From positions 1-64,000 of the forward strand of contig NZ_JAUOQR010000013.1 of the NCBI RefSeq assembly GCF_030547185.1: a stretch of DNA of 64,000 nucleotides, in the 5' to 3' direction. The notes beneath the pieces were generated by a model, which worked only from the letters and a program-made list of their open reading frames with translations, did not search any database and was not told the DNA's origin. The position numbers were made by a program, and so were the translations under genes. Shown one piece after another: positions 9,822 to 20,473 of this stretch; the stretch's first letter is position 1, and the number at the start of each line of letters is the position of its first letter. This DNA is from Neptuniibacter sp. 1_MG-2023 (GTDB lineage Bacteria; Pseudomonadota; Gammaproteobacteria; Pseudomonadales; Balneatricaceae).

Positions 9822-11698
9822 CACTCACTCTCCCCAAGTTCATCAATACTGTGTCCTTGCAACGCTTTTTGAATGCTATGATCCATACGACGCGAGGCAT
9901 ATTCATCCGAAGCTTTTGACAAGGCAGCAACACCTCGCTCAATAGCCACCAGATCACTACCATTACGTAGCTCAATTAACTTTTCAATTTCACTTTCTAG
10001 TAACTTGTATTCATCAGGACTTAATAATTGCTTGCCATCTGCTACTAACGCATCCTGAAGAGAAACAATTAACCGATCTGCATCCACCTGCTGTTCACGC
10101 AATGCACGCATATCTTTATCTTCAGCTGCATTCAAATAAGACGCTTTTAACATCTCAGCAATTTCAACATCGCCTAAACCATAAGAAGGCTTAACCTGAA
10201 TACTACTTTCAACACCTGAGGTAAGCTCTTTAGCATGCACACCCAACAAACCATCGGCATCCACTTGATAAGTAACACGAATCTTAGCAGCACCTGCTGC
10301 CATCGGCGGTATACCCCGCAAAACAAACCGCGCTAAAGAACGACAATCCGATACCAACTCACGCTCACCCTGAACAACATGAATCGCCATAGCCGTCTGG
10401 CCATCTTGATACGTGGTAAACTCTTGAGCGCGCGCAACAGGAATAGATGTATTCCTATGTATAATCTTTTCCGTTAACCCCCCCATAGTCTCAATACCTA
10501 GAGAGAGAGGAATAACATCCAGCAACAACATACCGCTATCAGGCTTATTACCTGCCAGCACATCTGCTTGAATAGACGCACCAACCGCAACAACGCAGTC
10601 TGGATCTATTTTTATATGAGGTTCACGTGCAAAAAACTGCTTTACCTCTTCCCGCACCAATGGCACACGAGTTGAGCCGCCCACCATCACAACCTCAAGC
10701 ACATCTTCAGCTTCAACCGATGCATCTTTCAACGCCCTACGGCAAGCACGGATAGTACGCTTAACCAGAGGCGAGACCAATTCATCAAACTTTGCTCTCG
10801 TCACGGTAATGGACTGCTTACGCCCTTTAATTTCAAGATCAATGGTCGCTTCGTCAGCGCCACTTAACACTTCTTTTGCTTGTTTTGATTTTTCCATCAA
10901 ATAGCGAGATACCGAGTTACCATCAATATCTATATCTAACTGTTGCGCTATCCAGTCGGCCAAAGCCAAATCAAGATCATCTCCACCCAGTGCACTATCA
11001 CCACCGGTCGACAACACTTCAAACACGCCCTTATTTAGACGAAGTATAGATATATCAAAGGTACCACCACCAAGGTCATAAACAGCAATAACCCCTTCCT
11101 TACCTTGATCTAAACCATAAGCAACAGCCGCAGCCGTAGGCTCATTTAACAAGCGAAGCACTTTAATATTCGCTAAGGTAGCCGCATCTTTAGTCGCTTG
11201 CCTCTGTGCATCATCAAAATAGGCAGGCACCGTAATAACAGCACCGGTCAGCTCGCCGCCTAATGCTTCTTCTGCACGCGCCACCAACGTTTTCAATATA
11301 TCAGCAGAGACCTGAACAGGGCTTTTATTTCCAGCCGCTGTTTTAATGTAAGGCATACCACCATCATTAACATCAAACTGGTAAGGCGCTTCATCTCCAA
11401 GCGTCTTAAGATCACTAACCCCACGCCCCATTAATCGCTTAACGGAGATAATCGTGTTATCAGGATCAGAAGCAGCATAAGTACGAGCCTCAGCACCTAC
11501 TAAATGATTCCCGCAGGGCATATACCTCACAACGGAAGGCAATAAATGCTGACCATCAATATCGGGGATAGTAACAGCTTCGCCACTTTTAACTGATGCG
11601 ACAAGAGAATTGGTTGTCCCTAAATCGATACCCACTGCCAATTTATGCTGATGCGGAGCCTCGCTCTGCCCCGGTTCTGCTATCTGTAATAGCGCCAT
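9821..11698 (-). CDS. hscA: Fe-S assembly chaperone HscA (Hsp70 family)
   Basis: HscA is the specialised Hsp70 that, with HscB, binds the LPPVK motif of IscU to drive cluster transfer. The 625-residue protein has the nucleotide-binding signatures GIDLGTTNS (about 23-31) and [11 protein letters not shown]. It has the interdomain linker region [14 protein letters not shown] and a substrate-binding C-terminus. It lies between hscB and fdx, overlapping the latter. Confidence 0.98.
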   Translation of the reverse strand: MALLQIAEPGQSEAPHQHKLAVGIDLGTTNSLVASVKSGEAVTIPDIDGQHLLPSVVRYMPCGNHLVGAEARTYAASDPDNTIISVKRLMGRGVSDLKTLGDEAPYQFDVNDGGMPYIKTAAGNKSPVQVSADILKTLVARAEEALGGELTGAVITVPAYFDDAQRQATKDAATLANIKVLRLLNEPTAAAVAYGLDQGKEGVIAVYDLGGGTFDISILRLNKGVFEVLSTGGDSALGGDDLDLALADWIAQQLDIDIDGNSVSRYLMEKSKQAKEVLSGADEATIDLEIKGRKQSITVTRAKFDELVSPLVKRTIRACRRALKDASVEAEDVLEVVMVGGSTRVPLVREEVKQFFAREPHIKIDPDCVVAVGASIQADVLAGNKPDSGMLLLDVIPLSLGIETMGGLTEKIIHRNTSIPVARAQEFTTYQDGQTAMAIHVVQGERELVSDCRSLARFVLRGIPPMAAGAAKIRVTYQVDADGLLGVHAKELTSGVESSIQVKPSYGLGDVEIAEMLKASYLNAAEDKDMRALREQQVDADRLIVSLQDALVADGKQLLSPDEYKLLESEIEKLIELRNGSDLVAIERGVAALSKASDEYASRRMDHSIQKALQGHSIDELGESE

Positions 11699-11707
11699 AG
11701 TATTGCG

Positions 11708-12238
11708 TTAACCATCCAGCCTGTCTTCAAGACGTTCTATCTCAACAACAAGCTTTTCTAAAAATTGCATTTTACGCACAGCTTCAGTAGCAGCAGTTAA
11801 TGCTCCTTCCCGATAATCCTGTGCAAACTGTTCGCGCAAAGTCTTTAACATACCCTCAACTTCAGCTAGTAGATCTTCTAGCTCTGCATAAGGGTCATCC
11901 TGATCAGGAATCTCCTCAAGTCGCTCTCTCAACTCCATCTGCTGCATCAAAAACATCGGCGCAATAGGTGTAGAAGATTCACTTTCCGTATCGATTCCCT
12001 GCAACAACAAAAGATATTGCGCTCGCAACAGCGGTGATCGCAGCGTTGCCACGCCCTCATTAAGAAAGGACATATACTGCACAGACATACGCTGTTCACG
12101 ATCAGATAGGTGAGCGTAACGATCAGGATGAAGTGTTTTTTGTAATTCGCGAGAACGATCAGCCAATTCTGACTGATCTATATCGAAAGATACCGGCAGA
12201 CCGATAAACTCAAAGAAATTTTTACTGATATCCATCAT
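11708..12238 (-). CDS. hscB: Fe-S assembly co-chaperone HscB
   Basis: HscB is the J-domain partner that delivers IscU to HscA and stimulates its ATPase. The 176-residue protein has the HPD motif (H37-D39, in LHPDRYAHLS) in an N-terminal J domain. A C-terminal three-helix HSCB domain binds IscU. Two adjacent ATG codons (12238 and 12235) could start it. It sits between iscA and hscA. Confidence 0.97.
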   Translation of the reverse strand: MMDISKNFFEFIGLPVSFDIDQSELADRSRELQKTLHPDRYAHLSDREQRMSVQYMSFLNEGVATLRSPLLRAQYLLLLQGIDTESESSTPIAPMFLMQQMELRERLEEIPDQDDPYAELEDLLAEVEGMLKTLREQFAQDYREGALTAATEAVRKMQFLEKLVVEIERLEDRLDG

Positions 12239-12255
12239 TCTGCCGACAAGAGAGT

Positions 12256-12582
12256 TTAGACGTTGAAGCTTTCACCGCAACCACATTCGCTAGAAACATT
12301 AGGATTATTGAATTTAAAACCTTCATTTAATCCCTCCTTAACGAAATCTAATTCAGTGCCATCCAAGTACAACAAGCTTTTCGGATCAATAACAATTCGA
12401 ACATCTTGCGGACCATCAAACACTTCATCTTCATCCTGAACTTCATCTACAAATTCAAGGACATAAGCCATACCAGAACAGCCAGAGGTACGCACACCTA
12501 AACGAATACCCGCACCGTGGCCACGCTTCTCAATATAACGCGCAACATGTTCTGCTGCTGCATCAGTCATGGTAATTGCCAT
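12256..12582 (-). CDS. iscA: A-type Fe-S carrier IscA
   Basis: IscA carries iron or Fe-S clusters to targets. The 108-residue protein has the three conserved cysteines C35 (SGCSG), C100 and C102 (ECGCGESF) of the A-type carrier family. It lies between iscU and hscB in the standard isc order. Confidence 0.97.
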   Translation of the reverse strand: MAITMTDAAAEHVARYIEKRGHGAGIRLGVRTSGCSGMAYVLEFVDEVQDEDEVFDGPQDVRIVIDPKSLLYLDGTELDFVKEGLNEGFKFNNPNVSSECGCGESFNV

Positions 12583-12617
12583 AAACGCCTACTTCTCCCG
12601 AACAAATAACTAAACAG

Positions 12618-13001
12618 CTACTTGCTCTTTTTTTCTTTATAGTCAGCCACTGCTGCTTTAATAGCATCTTCAGCTAAAACAGAGCAGTGAATCTTCACTG
12701 GTGGCAGAGCCAACTCTTCAGCAATAGCAGTGTTTTTCAATTCTGACGCTTCTTCTAAGGACATCCCTTTGACCCATTCAGTGATCAAAGAACTAGAAGC
12801 GATAGCAGAACCGCAACCATAAGTTTTAAATTTAGCATCTTCAATAATGCCATCATCGCTTACTTTAATTTGTAAGCGCATAACGTCGCCACAAGCAGGT
12901 GCTCCAACCATACCTGTACCAACGTTTGCATCTTTATCATTCATTTTGCCAACATTACGAGGGTTCTCGTAATGATCAATAACTTTCTCACTATAAGCCA
13001 T
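12618..13001 (-). CDS. iscU: Fe-S cluster scaffold IscU
   Basis: IscU is the scaffold on which IscS-derived sulfur and iron form the cluster. I start it at the ATG at 13001, because GGAGG lies seven bases upstream and the N-terminus (AYSEKVIDHYENPRNVG) then matches E. coli. A TTG 12 bases further out has no such support. Cluster cysteines are C37, C63 and C106. The LPPVK motif bound by HscA is at 99-103. Length is 127 residues. Confidence 0.98.
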   Translation of the reverse strand: MAYSEKVIDHYENPRNVGKMNDKDANVGTGMVGAPACGDVMRLQIKVSDDGIIEDAKFKTYGCGSAIASSSLITEWVKGMSLEEASELKNTAIAEELALPPVKIHCSVLAEDAIKAAVADYKEKKSK

Positions 13002-13031
13002 GACGACCTCCAAAAAACTTTCAGCGTTGAA

Positions 13032-14246
13032 TTAGTGATGAACCCATTCAACTTTGCTCAAATCAACACCGTCTTGAAACATATCCCACAACGGTGAAAG
13101 CTCACGTAATTTGCTCACTGCTTCTTCAATCTGTGCCGCTGCATAGTCCACTTCCTCTTCTGTCGTAAAACGACCGAATGAGAAACGAATAGAACTGTGC
13201 GCCAACTCATCATTTAAACCTAAAGCACGAAGCACATAGGAAGGCTCTAAACTTGCAGATGTACAAGCAGAACCAGACGAAACAGCTAGATCTTTTAATG
13301 ACATCAGTAATGATTCACCCTCAACAAAAGCAAAGCTAATGTTAAGATTACCTGGAATGCGCTGCTCTTTAGAGCCATTCAGGTAAACCTCTTCCATACC
13401 CTCAATACCGGCTAGAAAGCGGTCACGTAGTGCAATAATTGCTTTAGTATCTGCCGCTAGCTCTTCTTTACAGATACGAGCAGCTTCACCCATACCAACA
13501 ATCTGATGGGTAGGCAATGTGCCTGAACGCATACCACGCTCATGACCACCACCATGAATTTGTGCTTCTAAACGAACACGCGGTTTACGGCGTACAAATA
13601 GAGCACCGATCCCTTTTGGCCCATACATTTTATGCGCAGAGAAGGACATTAGATCAACTTTTGCTTTAGCTAAATCAATCTCAATTTTTCCTGCACTCTG
13701 AGCCGCATCTACATGAAAGATAATGCCCTTAGGACGTGTTAGCTCGCCAATAGCTTCTATATCAGTAATAGTGCCGATTTCGTTATTTACATGCATCAGA
13801 GATACTAAAATTGTATCTTCACGAATAGCATCTGCAACCGCTTGCGGCTCAATTAAACCATCAGAATTAGGCGTTAAGTAGGTTACTTCAAACCCTTCAC
13901 GCTCAAGCTGACGGCAAGGATCTAACACAGCTTTATGTTCAATTTTCGAGGTAATAATGTGCTTACCTTTCTTTTGATAAAAGTGTGCTGCGCCTTTTAT
14001 AGCTAAGTTATCAGATTCTGTAGCACCCGAAGTCCACACAATTTCACGCGGATCAGCATTAATCAGATCAGCAACTTGACGACGTGCAATCTCAACAGCT
14101 TCTTCTGCTTTCCAACCAAAAAGGTGTGAGCGAGAAGCCGGATTCCCAAAGTTACCATCTACAGTCAAACACTCGATCATTTTATTCGCGACGCGTTGAT
14201 CCACAGGTGTTGTAGCTGAATAGTCCAGATAAATCGGTGTTTTCAT
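13032..14246 (-). CDS. iscS: Cysteine desulfurase IscS
   Basis: IscS is the PLP-dependent enzyme that takes sulfur from cysteine for clusters, thio-tRNAs and cofactors. The 404-residue protein has the PLP lysine K206 (SAHKMYG) and the persulfide cysteine C328 ([10 protein letters not shown]), at the same numbers as E. coli IscS. The C-terminal [14 protein letters not shown] tail is the IscU-contacting end. It follows iscR by 19 bases. Confidence 0.98.
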   Translation of the reverse strand: MKTPIYLDYSATTPVDQRVANKMIECLTVDGNFGNPASRSHLFGWKAEEAVEIARRQVADLINADPREIVWTSGATESDNLAIKGAAHFYQKKGKHIITSKIEHKAVLDPCRQLEREGFEVTYLTPNSDGLIEPQAVADAIREDTILVSLMHVNNEIGTITDIEAIGELTRPKGIIFHVDAAQSAGKIEIDLAKAKVDLMSFSAHKMYGPKGIGALFVRRKPRVRLEAQIHGGGHERGMRSGTLPTHQIVGMGEAARICKEELAADTKAIIALRDRFLAGIEGMEEVYLNGSKEQRIPGNLNISFAFVEGESLLMSLKDLAVSSGSACTSASLEPSYVLRALGLNDELAHSSIRFSFGRFTTEEEVDYAAAQIEEAVSKLRELSPLWDMFQDGVDLSKVEWVHH

Positions 14247-14265
14247 TTATTCTCTCCGAGCCTAC

Positions 14266-14763
14266 TTATACAGACGCTTTATCTGAAAGCGCCAGAGTAT
14301 CTGATCCCGTCATAATCTGATCTAAATTGACTCGATTCTGACGTTCTGAAATATTTTGCACATCTTTTCTAGCCACTAAATCAGCCAAAGATATACTTCT
14401 TAAAAAACCATGAATTTGGTCACTTAAATCGCACCACAAATGGTGGGTGAGGCAAATCTCGCCATTCTGACAATCGCCATGACGCTGACAGCCTGTCGCA
14501 TCAACCGATTCATTTACTGCGTCGATAACTTCAGCAACATTAATAATCGATTGTTCACGATTAAGCTGATAGCCGCCACCCGGGCCTCGTACACTACGCA
14601 CTAATTCATTTCTACGCAGTTTTGCAAATAACTGCTCTAGATATGACAAAGAGATTCCCTGCCTTTCTGATATATCAGCCAAGCTAATAGGCCCTTTACC
14701 TTCATGAAGAGCCAAATCAAGCATTGCTGTCACAGCATAGCGCCCTTTAGTCGTCAGTCGCAT
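14266..14763 (-). CDS. iscR: Fe-S sensing transcriptional regulator IscR
   Basis: IscR is an Rrf2-family regulator that represses the isc operon when it carries a 2Fe-2S cluster. I start it at the ATG at 14763 ([18 protein letters not shown]) to match the family; a start 27 bases upstream would add non-conserved residues. From that start the cluster ligands are C92, C98, C104 and H107. An IscR type 1 box overlaps the promoter immediately upstream, so autoregulation is very likely. Confidence 0.97.
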   Translation of the reverse strand: MRLTTKGRYAVTAMLDLALHEGKGPISLADISERQGISLSYLEQLFAKLRRNELVRSVRGPGGGYQLNREQSIINVAEVIDAVNESVDATGCQRHGDCQNGEICLTHHLWCDLSDQIHGFLRSISLADLVARKDVQNISERQNRVNLDQIMTGSDTLALSDKASV

Positions 14764-14798
14764 ATTCTTTACCCCGATGCGAGTTAGCATTTGAGTTC

Positions 14799-14831
14799 AT
14801 TATGCAATACCCGACTAAAAAGGTCAATTAA
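14799..14831 (-). promoter_or_regulatory. iscR promoter with overlapping type 1 IscR box
   Basis: On the minus strand TTGACC (14827-14822), a 17-bp spacer and CATAAT (14804-14799) form a sigma-70 promoter. The -35 and spacer lie in a 25-bp sequence (14831-14807) that matches the E. coli type 1 IscR consensus at nearly all fixed positions: GAC, the central A/T run, AGTC, GGG and TAT. The predicted transcript starts about 30 nt before the iscR ATG. Bound 2Fe-2S IscR would block RNA polymerase. Confidence 0.88.
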
Positions 14832-14918
14832 ATAACCAACCTCTTTGGTAGGGCTTTACCTACTTTGTGCGCAAATTCTAACACGAATAGCGAACAACCC
14901 CACGCCCCAAATCAAAGA

Positions 14919-15659
14919 TTACTTTTTAAGCTGCTTCTGAGTCGCTGTTAAAATACCACGCAACACATTCACCTCAACCTTATCCATTAAAGAGCGAAGA
15001 TAAAGTCGACGAAGCCTAGGCATTAATTGACGCGGACGTTCCGGATCTAAAAATTCTATATCAATCAACGTCTGCTCCATATGCTCAAACAACCGTTCTA
15101 AATCAGCACTTTCTGCTAAATCCATATCCCACTCTGTACCCCATTGAGGCTTATGCGCTTCATTTTGCTCAGCATACAAAGAAGCCATACGTAACTCATA
15201 AGTGATAACTTGAACTGCAGCCGCAAGATTTAAGGAGCTAAACGCCTCATTAGATGGGATATGCACATGATGATGACATAAGTGTAACTCCTCATTAGTC
15301 AAGCCTCGATCCTCTCTACCAAAAACAATCGCGACTTTTTTATCTGTCATTATAGGAGAGACGATTGACGCCAATTCACGAGGATCAACAACAGGCCAAG
15401 GAATATGACGCCCTCGCGCACTTGTCCCAACTACCAACTGACAATCAGCAATCGCATCTTCTAAGGTTTCATGAATAACAGCACGCTCTAAAAGATCAGT
15501 AGCACCCGAAGCGCGAGCATCAGCATTAGGATGAGGAAACTTTTTAGGGGCAACAAGATGCAGCTCTTCAAACTTCATATTTTTCATTGCACGTGCCACC
15601 CCACCAATATTTCCAGGATGGGTCGTATTAACAAGCACGATACGAACATTAACTGACAT
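14919..15659 (-). CDS. trmJ: tRNA (Cm32/Um32) 2'-O-methyltransferase TrmJ
   Basis: TrmJ is a SPOUT methyltransferase that 2'-O-methylates position 32 of tRNAs. The 246-residue protein has the N-terminal RIVLVNTTHPGNIGG, the knot motifs VFGREDRGLTNEEL and the C-terminal IPSNEAFSSLNLAAAVQ loop. The ATG at 15659 is preferred over a TTG one codon earlier. It lies upstream of iscR as in E. coli and Pseudomonas. Confidence 0.96.
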   Translation of the reverse strand: MSVNVRIVLVNTTHPGNIGGVARAMKNMKFEELHLVAPKKFPHPNADARASGATDLLERAVIHETLEDAIADCQLVVGTSARGRHIPWPVVDPRELASIVSPIMTDKKVAIVFGREDRGLTNEELHLCHHHVHIPSNEAFSSLNLAAAVQVITYELRMASLYAEQNEAHKPQWGTEWDMDLAESADLERLFEHMEQTLIDIEFLDPERPRQLMPRLRRLYLRSLMDKVEVNVLRGILTATQKQLKK

Positions 15660-15760
15660 CAAATTAACCTTAAAAGTAGGAAATACTCTATTTTAACAGA
15701 CCTAGCGATATCAATTCAGCTATTAAGCACATCTAATCGACGACTTAATACAAGCTTTTA

Positions 15761-15789
15761 TTCACGACACCCTCATCCTCAGGTATAAT
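15761..15789 (+). promoter_or_regulatory. Likely suhB promoter
   Basis: A consensus -10 TATAAT at 15784-15789 is preceded at 17 bp by a weak -35 TTCACG at 15761-15766, about 40 bases before the suhB ATG. It lies in the divergent gap between trmJ and suhB. Confidence 0.6.
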
Positions 15790-15828
15790 GCTCGCTTCAA
15801 TTTTGTACAGTCTTTAGGTCCCCATCAG

Positions 15829-16641
15829 ATGCAACCTATGGTTAACATTGCACTGCGCGCTGCTCGCGTCGCAGGAGAACAGATTACCCGCGCCGTCGAA
15901 CGCTTAGATCTTGTAAAATCAGAACAAGCGGATGCAGCAAAATTAATCAGCGAAACATGTAAAAAAGCTGAATTAAGCATTACTCAGGCGATTCATAAAG
16001 CCTACCCAAATCACAAAGTGATTGGGGAGTATACGGGGGAGCATGCACCTATCGGCGAAGGCCCTGAATTTACTTGGACTATAAACCCAATTGATAGCCT
16101 ATCCAATTTCTCCAATGGCTTGCCTACTTTTGCGCTTTGCATTGCGGGTCAACAAAATAACCGCATCGAACATGCGCTTATTTTGAATCCAATCACAAAT
16201 GAAGAGTTCACCGCAAGCCGAGGCCACGGTGCTCAGCTAAACGGCAAGCGATTACGCGTAAGTAACCATAAAGGCATAGAAAATGCCTTGATTAGCACAG
16301 GCTTCTTTAATCGCAAAAGCGACAAAGACCACCTAGACACTTACTTAAATATCTTTCGTGACATCACCTCTACTGGCGGCACCATCTATAACGGCGGCTC
16401 CCCAGCACTTAATTTGGCTTATATCGCTGCTGGCCGAATCGATGGCTACTATCAAATTGGCCTAAACTACAGTGAAATTGAAGCAGGCCTACTCCTTATC
16501 CAAGAAGCTGGCGGACTTATAGGCGATTTCAAAGGCAGCAATGATTTCCGCAAGAACGGCAATCTAATTGCGGGCAACCCGAAAATGTTTAAAGCCCTAA
16601 TCAAAGCACTTCAACCATCACTGACTGATGATTTGAAATAA
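15829..16641 (+). CDS. suhB: SuhB, inositol monophosphatase-family protein with degenerate active site
   Basis: The 270-residue protein is clearly SuhB by length, its N-terminus (MNIALRAAR-like) and its position opposite trmJ. In E. coli SuhB joins the Nus antitermination complex on rRNA operons and also hydrolyses inositol phosphate. Here the metal motif normally written DPLDG reads NPIDS (N86, D89, S90). The WD of the second metal motif is SE (S215, E216), and the conserved D of the N-terminal KxxxDxVTxxD region is not recognisable. E67 and the EAGG motif remain. Phosphatase activity is probably lost while the Nus-type role may persist. Confidence 0.9.
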   Translation: MQPMVNIALRAARVAGEQITRAVERLDLVKSEQADAAKLISETCKKAELSITQAIHKAYPNHKVIGEYTGEHAPIGEGPEFTWTINPIDSLSNFSNGLPTFALCIAGQQNNRIEHALILNPITNEEFTASRGHGAQLNGKRLRVSNHKGIENALISTGFFNRKSDKDHLDTYLNIFRDITSTGGTIYNGGSPALNLAYIAAGRIDGYYQIGLNYSEIEAGLLLIQEAGGLIGDFKGSNDFRKNGNLIAGNPKMFKALIKALQPSLTDDLK

Positions 16642-16643
16642 GC

Positions 16644-16697
16644 TTCGTTTAGATACAAAAAAACCGGCTAATGCCGGTTTTTTTATATCTAAACGAA
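16644..16697. terminator. Long bidirectional terminator between suhB and purA
   Basis: A nearly perfect palindrome spans the gap between convergent genes. The core stem CCGGC-TAAT-GCCGG (64-77 of the 16600s) is extended by seven A/T pairs (16657-16663 with 16678-16684). After a single C/A mismatch it continues with 12 more bp (16644-16655 with 16686-16697). The T run and its mirror let it end transcripts from both sides. It begins right after the suhB stop and ends three bases from the purA stop. Confidence 0.93.
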
Positions 16698-16700
16698 CCC

Positions 16701-18002
<1,302 letters not shown>

Positions 18003-18035
18003 CTACTTGAGATTACTTAATAAATTTAATACAAG

Positions 18036-19211
18036 TTACAGATCGCTAACGATCCATTCACCATTACACCGCACTAACTGAGCGGTACACTTTGCTGCCG
18101 ATTCAACACCAGACAACGCATAAATCACACAAACACCCTCGGAACGAAGCTGCTTCACTTTATCTAAAAGCGAAGCATCTTCCTCAGCTGGCGCCAAAAC
18201 TACTTCAAGACTTGGAGCGACCTCTTTAGAGAGCTCAACCAGTCTATGCAAATCCGCACTAAAACCCGTTGCAGGGCGTGCACGACCAAAATCTCGGCCA
18301 ATTTCATCATAACGGCCGCCTTTAGCAATCGCTTGCCCAAACGCAGGAGTATATGCAGCAAAAACAACACCCGTATGATAGTTATAACCACGTAATTCAC
18401 TCAGATCAAAATACTGATCCAAATCGGGGAAACGTAACGCAATACGATCAGCTAATTGCTGCAAATACTCAATTGCATCGAGTACACGCTTCGGCGCTTC
18501 AGCAAATAATGTACGAGCACGAGACAGTACTTCAACACCACCGTTTAAACGTGGCAACGCTAATAAACACTGAGCAATGATAGGCTGCGCATCTAAGGAG
18601 GCTACAAACACTTCTAATTCTGGCAAAGCCTTACGGCTTAATATATCTAGATACTGATCTTGCTGCTGGTCAGTCAGCTCAGCTATTTCCATCAACCCAG
18701 TAAACACACCAACATGACCTAAATCTATACTCAACTCATGCTCAAGGCCTACCATTTGCATGGTCTCAACCATCAGAGAGATAACCTCTACATCACTCTC
18801 AATACCTGAGTGACCATAAAGTTCAGCACCAATTTGCAGAGGATTACGTGAAGCTAAAGGCTGTGCCGGCATAGCATGAACAACAGGACCGGCATAACAA
18901 AGACGTGTTACCCCCGATTCACGCAAACGGTGAGCATCTATACGTGCAACTTGAGGCGTAATATCTGCACGTACACCGATCAAATGACCACTCATCTGAT
19001 CCGTAGCTTTAACCGTATTGAGTTCTAAATCACGACCAACACCGGTAAGCAGAGATTCTAGATGTTCAAACAAAGGCGGCATAACGAGCTCATAACCCCA
19101 ATGTTCGTACAGATCCAATAGACGCCTACGTAAAATTTCAACGCGACGGGCTTGCGAAGGAAGAAGTTCTTGCACACCTTCCGGTAGCAGCCAACGATCT
19201 GCCAATGCCAT
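18036..19211 (-). CDS. hisZ: ATP phosphoribosyltransferase regulatory subunit HisZ
   Basis: HisZ is a catalytically inactive HisRS-like paralogue that partners short-form HisG in the first step of histidine synthesis. I start it at the ATG at 19211 (ALADRWLLPEGVQELLP), with GGAG six bases upstream; an upstream in-frame start would add 19 non-conserved residues. The 391-residue length is normal. Class II synthetase-like core motifs such as ELRGYNYHTGVVF are visible. Short-form hisG is expected elsewhere. Confidence 0.94.
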   Translation of the reverse strand: MALADRWLLPEGVQELLPSQARRVEILRRRLLDLYEHWGYELVMPPLFEHLESLLTGVGRDLELNTVKATDQMSGHLIGVRADITPQVARIDAHRLRESGVTRLCYAGPVVHAMPAQPLASRNPLQIGAELYGHSGIESDVEVISLMVETMQMVGLEHELSIDLGHVGVFTGLMEIAELTDQQQDQYLDILSRKALPELEVFVASLDAQPIIAQCLLALPRLNGGVEVLSRARTLFAEAPKRVLDAIEYLQQLADRIALRFPDLDQYFDLSELRGYNYHTGVVFAAYTPAFGQAIAKGGRYDEIGRDFGRARPATGFSADLHRLVELSKEVAPSLEVVLAPAEEDASLLDKVKQLRSEGVCVIYALSGVESAAKCTAQLVRCNGEWIVSDL

Positions 19212-19275
19212 GTGGTACTCCGTATATCTCAAAAAAACATCACACCGGGCAAACACCCGATACTTCAATAAATCT

Positions 19276-19473
19276 TTAATGAACTACGTAGAGAAGAAAA
19301 ACCCCTAGTAGCATACTGCCAAGGCCGATAAAACGTAGAGACCGGTCACTGACAAGCGCAAGCTGCTGAACAAGATTGCGCCAACGCTGTGGATAGAGGA
19401 ATGGAATAATACCTTCGAGTATAAGCATCAAGCAGAAACCAATCACCAAACCATCAACTAATTCAGATGACAC
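19276..19473 (-). CDS. DUF2065 (YjeT-like) small membrane protein
   Basis: This 65-residue protein has two hydrophobic segments (about 8-27 and 48-64) separated by a YPQRWRNLVQQ loop, the pattern of E. coli YjeT. Its function is unknown. It starts at GTG with GGGGA about ten bases upstream. Its location between hflC and hisZ/purA matches the conserved neighbourhood, although a terminator lies just upstream. Confidence 0.85.
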   Translation of the reverse strand: MSSELVDGLVIGFCLMLILEGIIPFLYPQRWRNLVQQLALVSDRSLRFIGLGSMLLGVFLLYVVH

Positions 19474-19499
19474 TACTTAATATCCCCAATCTTATCACA

Positions 19500-19524
19500 C
19501 AAAAAAACCGGGCTTTAACCCGGC
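19500..19524 (-). terminator. Rho-independent terminator after hflC
   Basis: On the minus strand CCGGG-TTAAAG-CCCGG is followed by seven T residues. It lies about 80 bases past the hflC stop and before the DUF2065 gene. It should separate the hfl operon from DUF2065-hisZ-purA at least partly, implying a promoter within or around it for the downstream genes. Confidence 0.85.
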
Positions 19525-19600
19525 TGCCGTATTCTATCACGGAATCAGGGGAATGCCTTCCCCTGAACCGTTTTTTTGTGCATTTTCACATCAACATTTC

Positions 19601-20473
19601 TTAACGTACACCAGGTTGCCCCATGTACTTAAAGAAATCGCTGTCAGGCTTTAAGACTAGCACATCGCCACTTTGAGAAAATGACTCGCGGTACGCCTGC
19701 AAACTACGGTAAAACGAGTAGAACTCAGGGTTAGCAGAATAGGCTTTAGCATAATTATTTGCTGCAACCGCATCACCTTCACCACGAAGCTCTTCAGATT
19801 CACGATAAGCTTCAGCCTCAATAACCGTTCTCTGACGATCGGCATCCGCACGAATACCTTCCGCTAACTCTTTACCGCGAGAACGAAGTTCACGGGCTTC
19901 AAGCTCACGCTCTGAACGCATACGTCCATAAACAGATTCAGATACCTCTTGCGGTAGATCAATACGCTTAACACGCACATCAACCACTTCAACACCGAAC
20001 TCTTGGATCGCAATTGCACTTAGCTTATTAGTCAGCTCACGCATCAATTCTTCACGCTCACCTGACACAACTTCAGTAACAGTACGTTCACCAAATTGAT
20101 TACGTAAACCCGTGTCAACACGGTCAGATAACAATTGAGCGGCCTTCAGTGCATCACCCGAGGTAGCCGTATAGAACTTTTGCACATCTGATACACGCCA
20201 TTTCACAAAAGAATCAACGATCAAACGCTTTTTCTCTAGTGTCAAATAAGCTTGCGGACGCGTATCCAACGTCAAAATACGAGAATCAAACTTTCGTACT
20301 TTGTTCATAACCGGAATTTTAAAATGCAATCCCGGTGCAACATCAGCCTCAGAAACCTCACCAAACTTCAGCAATACAGCACGTTCAGTTTCTTTCACTA
20401 TATAAAGAGAGCTTTGAGCCAACAAAACAACAACAGCCAGTAAAGCTAGGCCTACCATAGATTTAGATTGCAT
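19601..20473 (-). CDS. hflC: HflC, FtsH protease modulator
   Basis: HflC is a membrane-anchored SPFH/Band 7 protein. With HflK it forms a large periplasmic complex around the FtsH protease and restrains it. The 290-residue protein has one N-terminal transmembrane helix (about 6-24), an SPFH domain and a long charged helical region rich in R, E and A. The ATG shares one base with the hflK stop. Confidence 0.97.
   Translation of the reverse strand: MQSKSMVGLALLAVVVLLAQSSLYIVKETERAVLLKFGEVSEADVAPGLHFKIPVMNKVRKFDSRILTLDTRPQAYLTLEKKRLIVDSFVKWRVSDVQKFYTATSGDALKAAQLLSDRVDTGLRNQFGERTVTEVVSGEREELMRELTNKLSAIAIQEFGVEVVDVRVKRIDLPQEVSESVYGRMRSERELEARELRSRGKELAEGIRADADRQRTVIEAEAYRESEELRGEGDAVAANNYAKAYSANPEFYSFYRSLQAYRESFSQSGDVLVLKPDSDFFKYMGQPGVR

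Noticed and set aside
14266-14790. Longer starts for iscR, iscU, hisZ, orn, lptG, pepA and trmJ
   Set aside because: In each case the shorter start matches the family N-terminus, and in iscU, orn, hisZ and pepA it also has a better Shine-Dalgarno.
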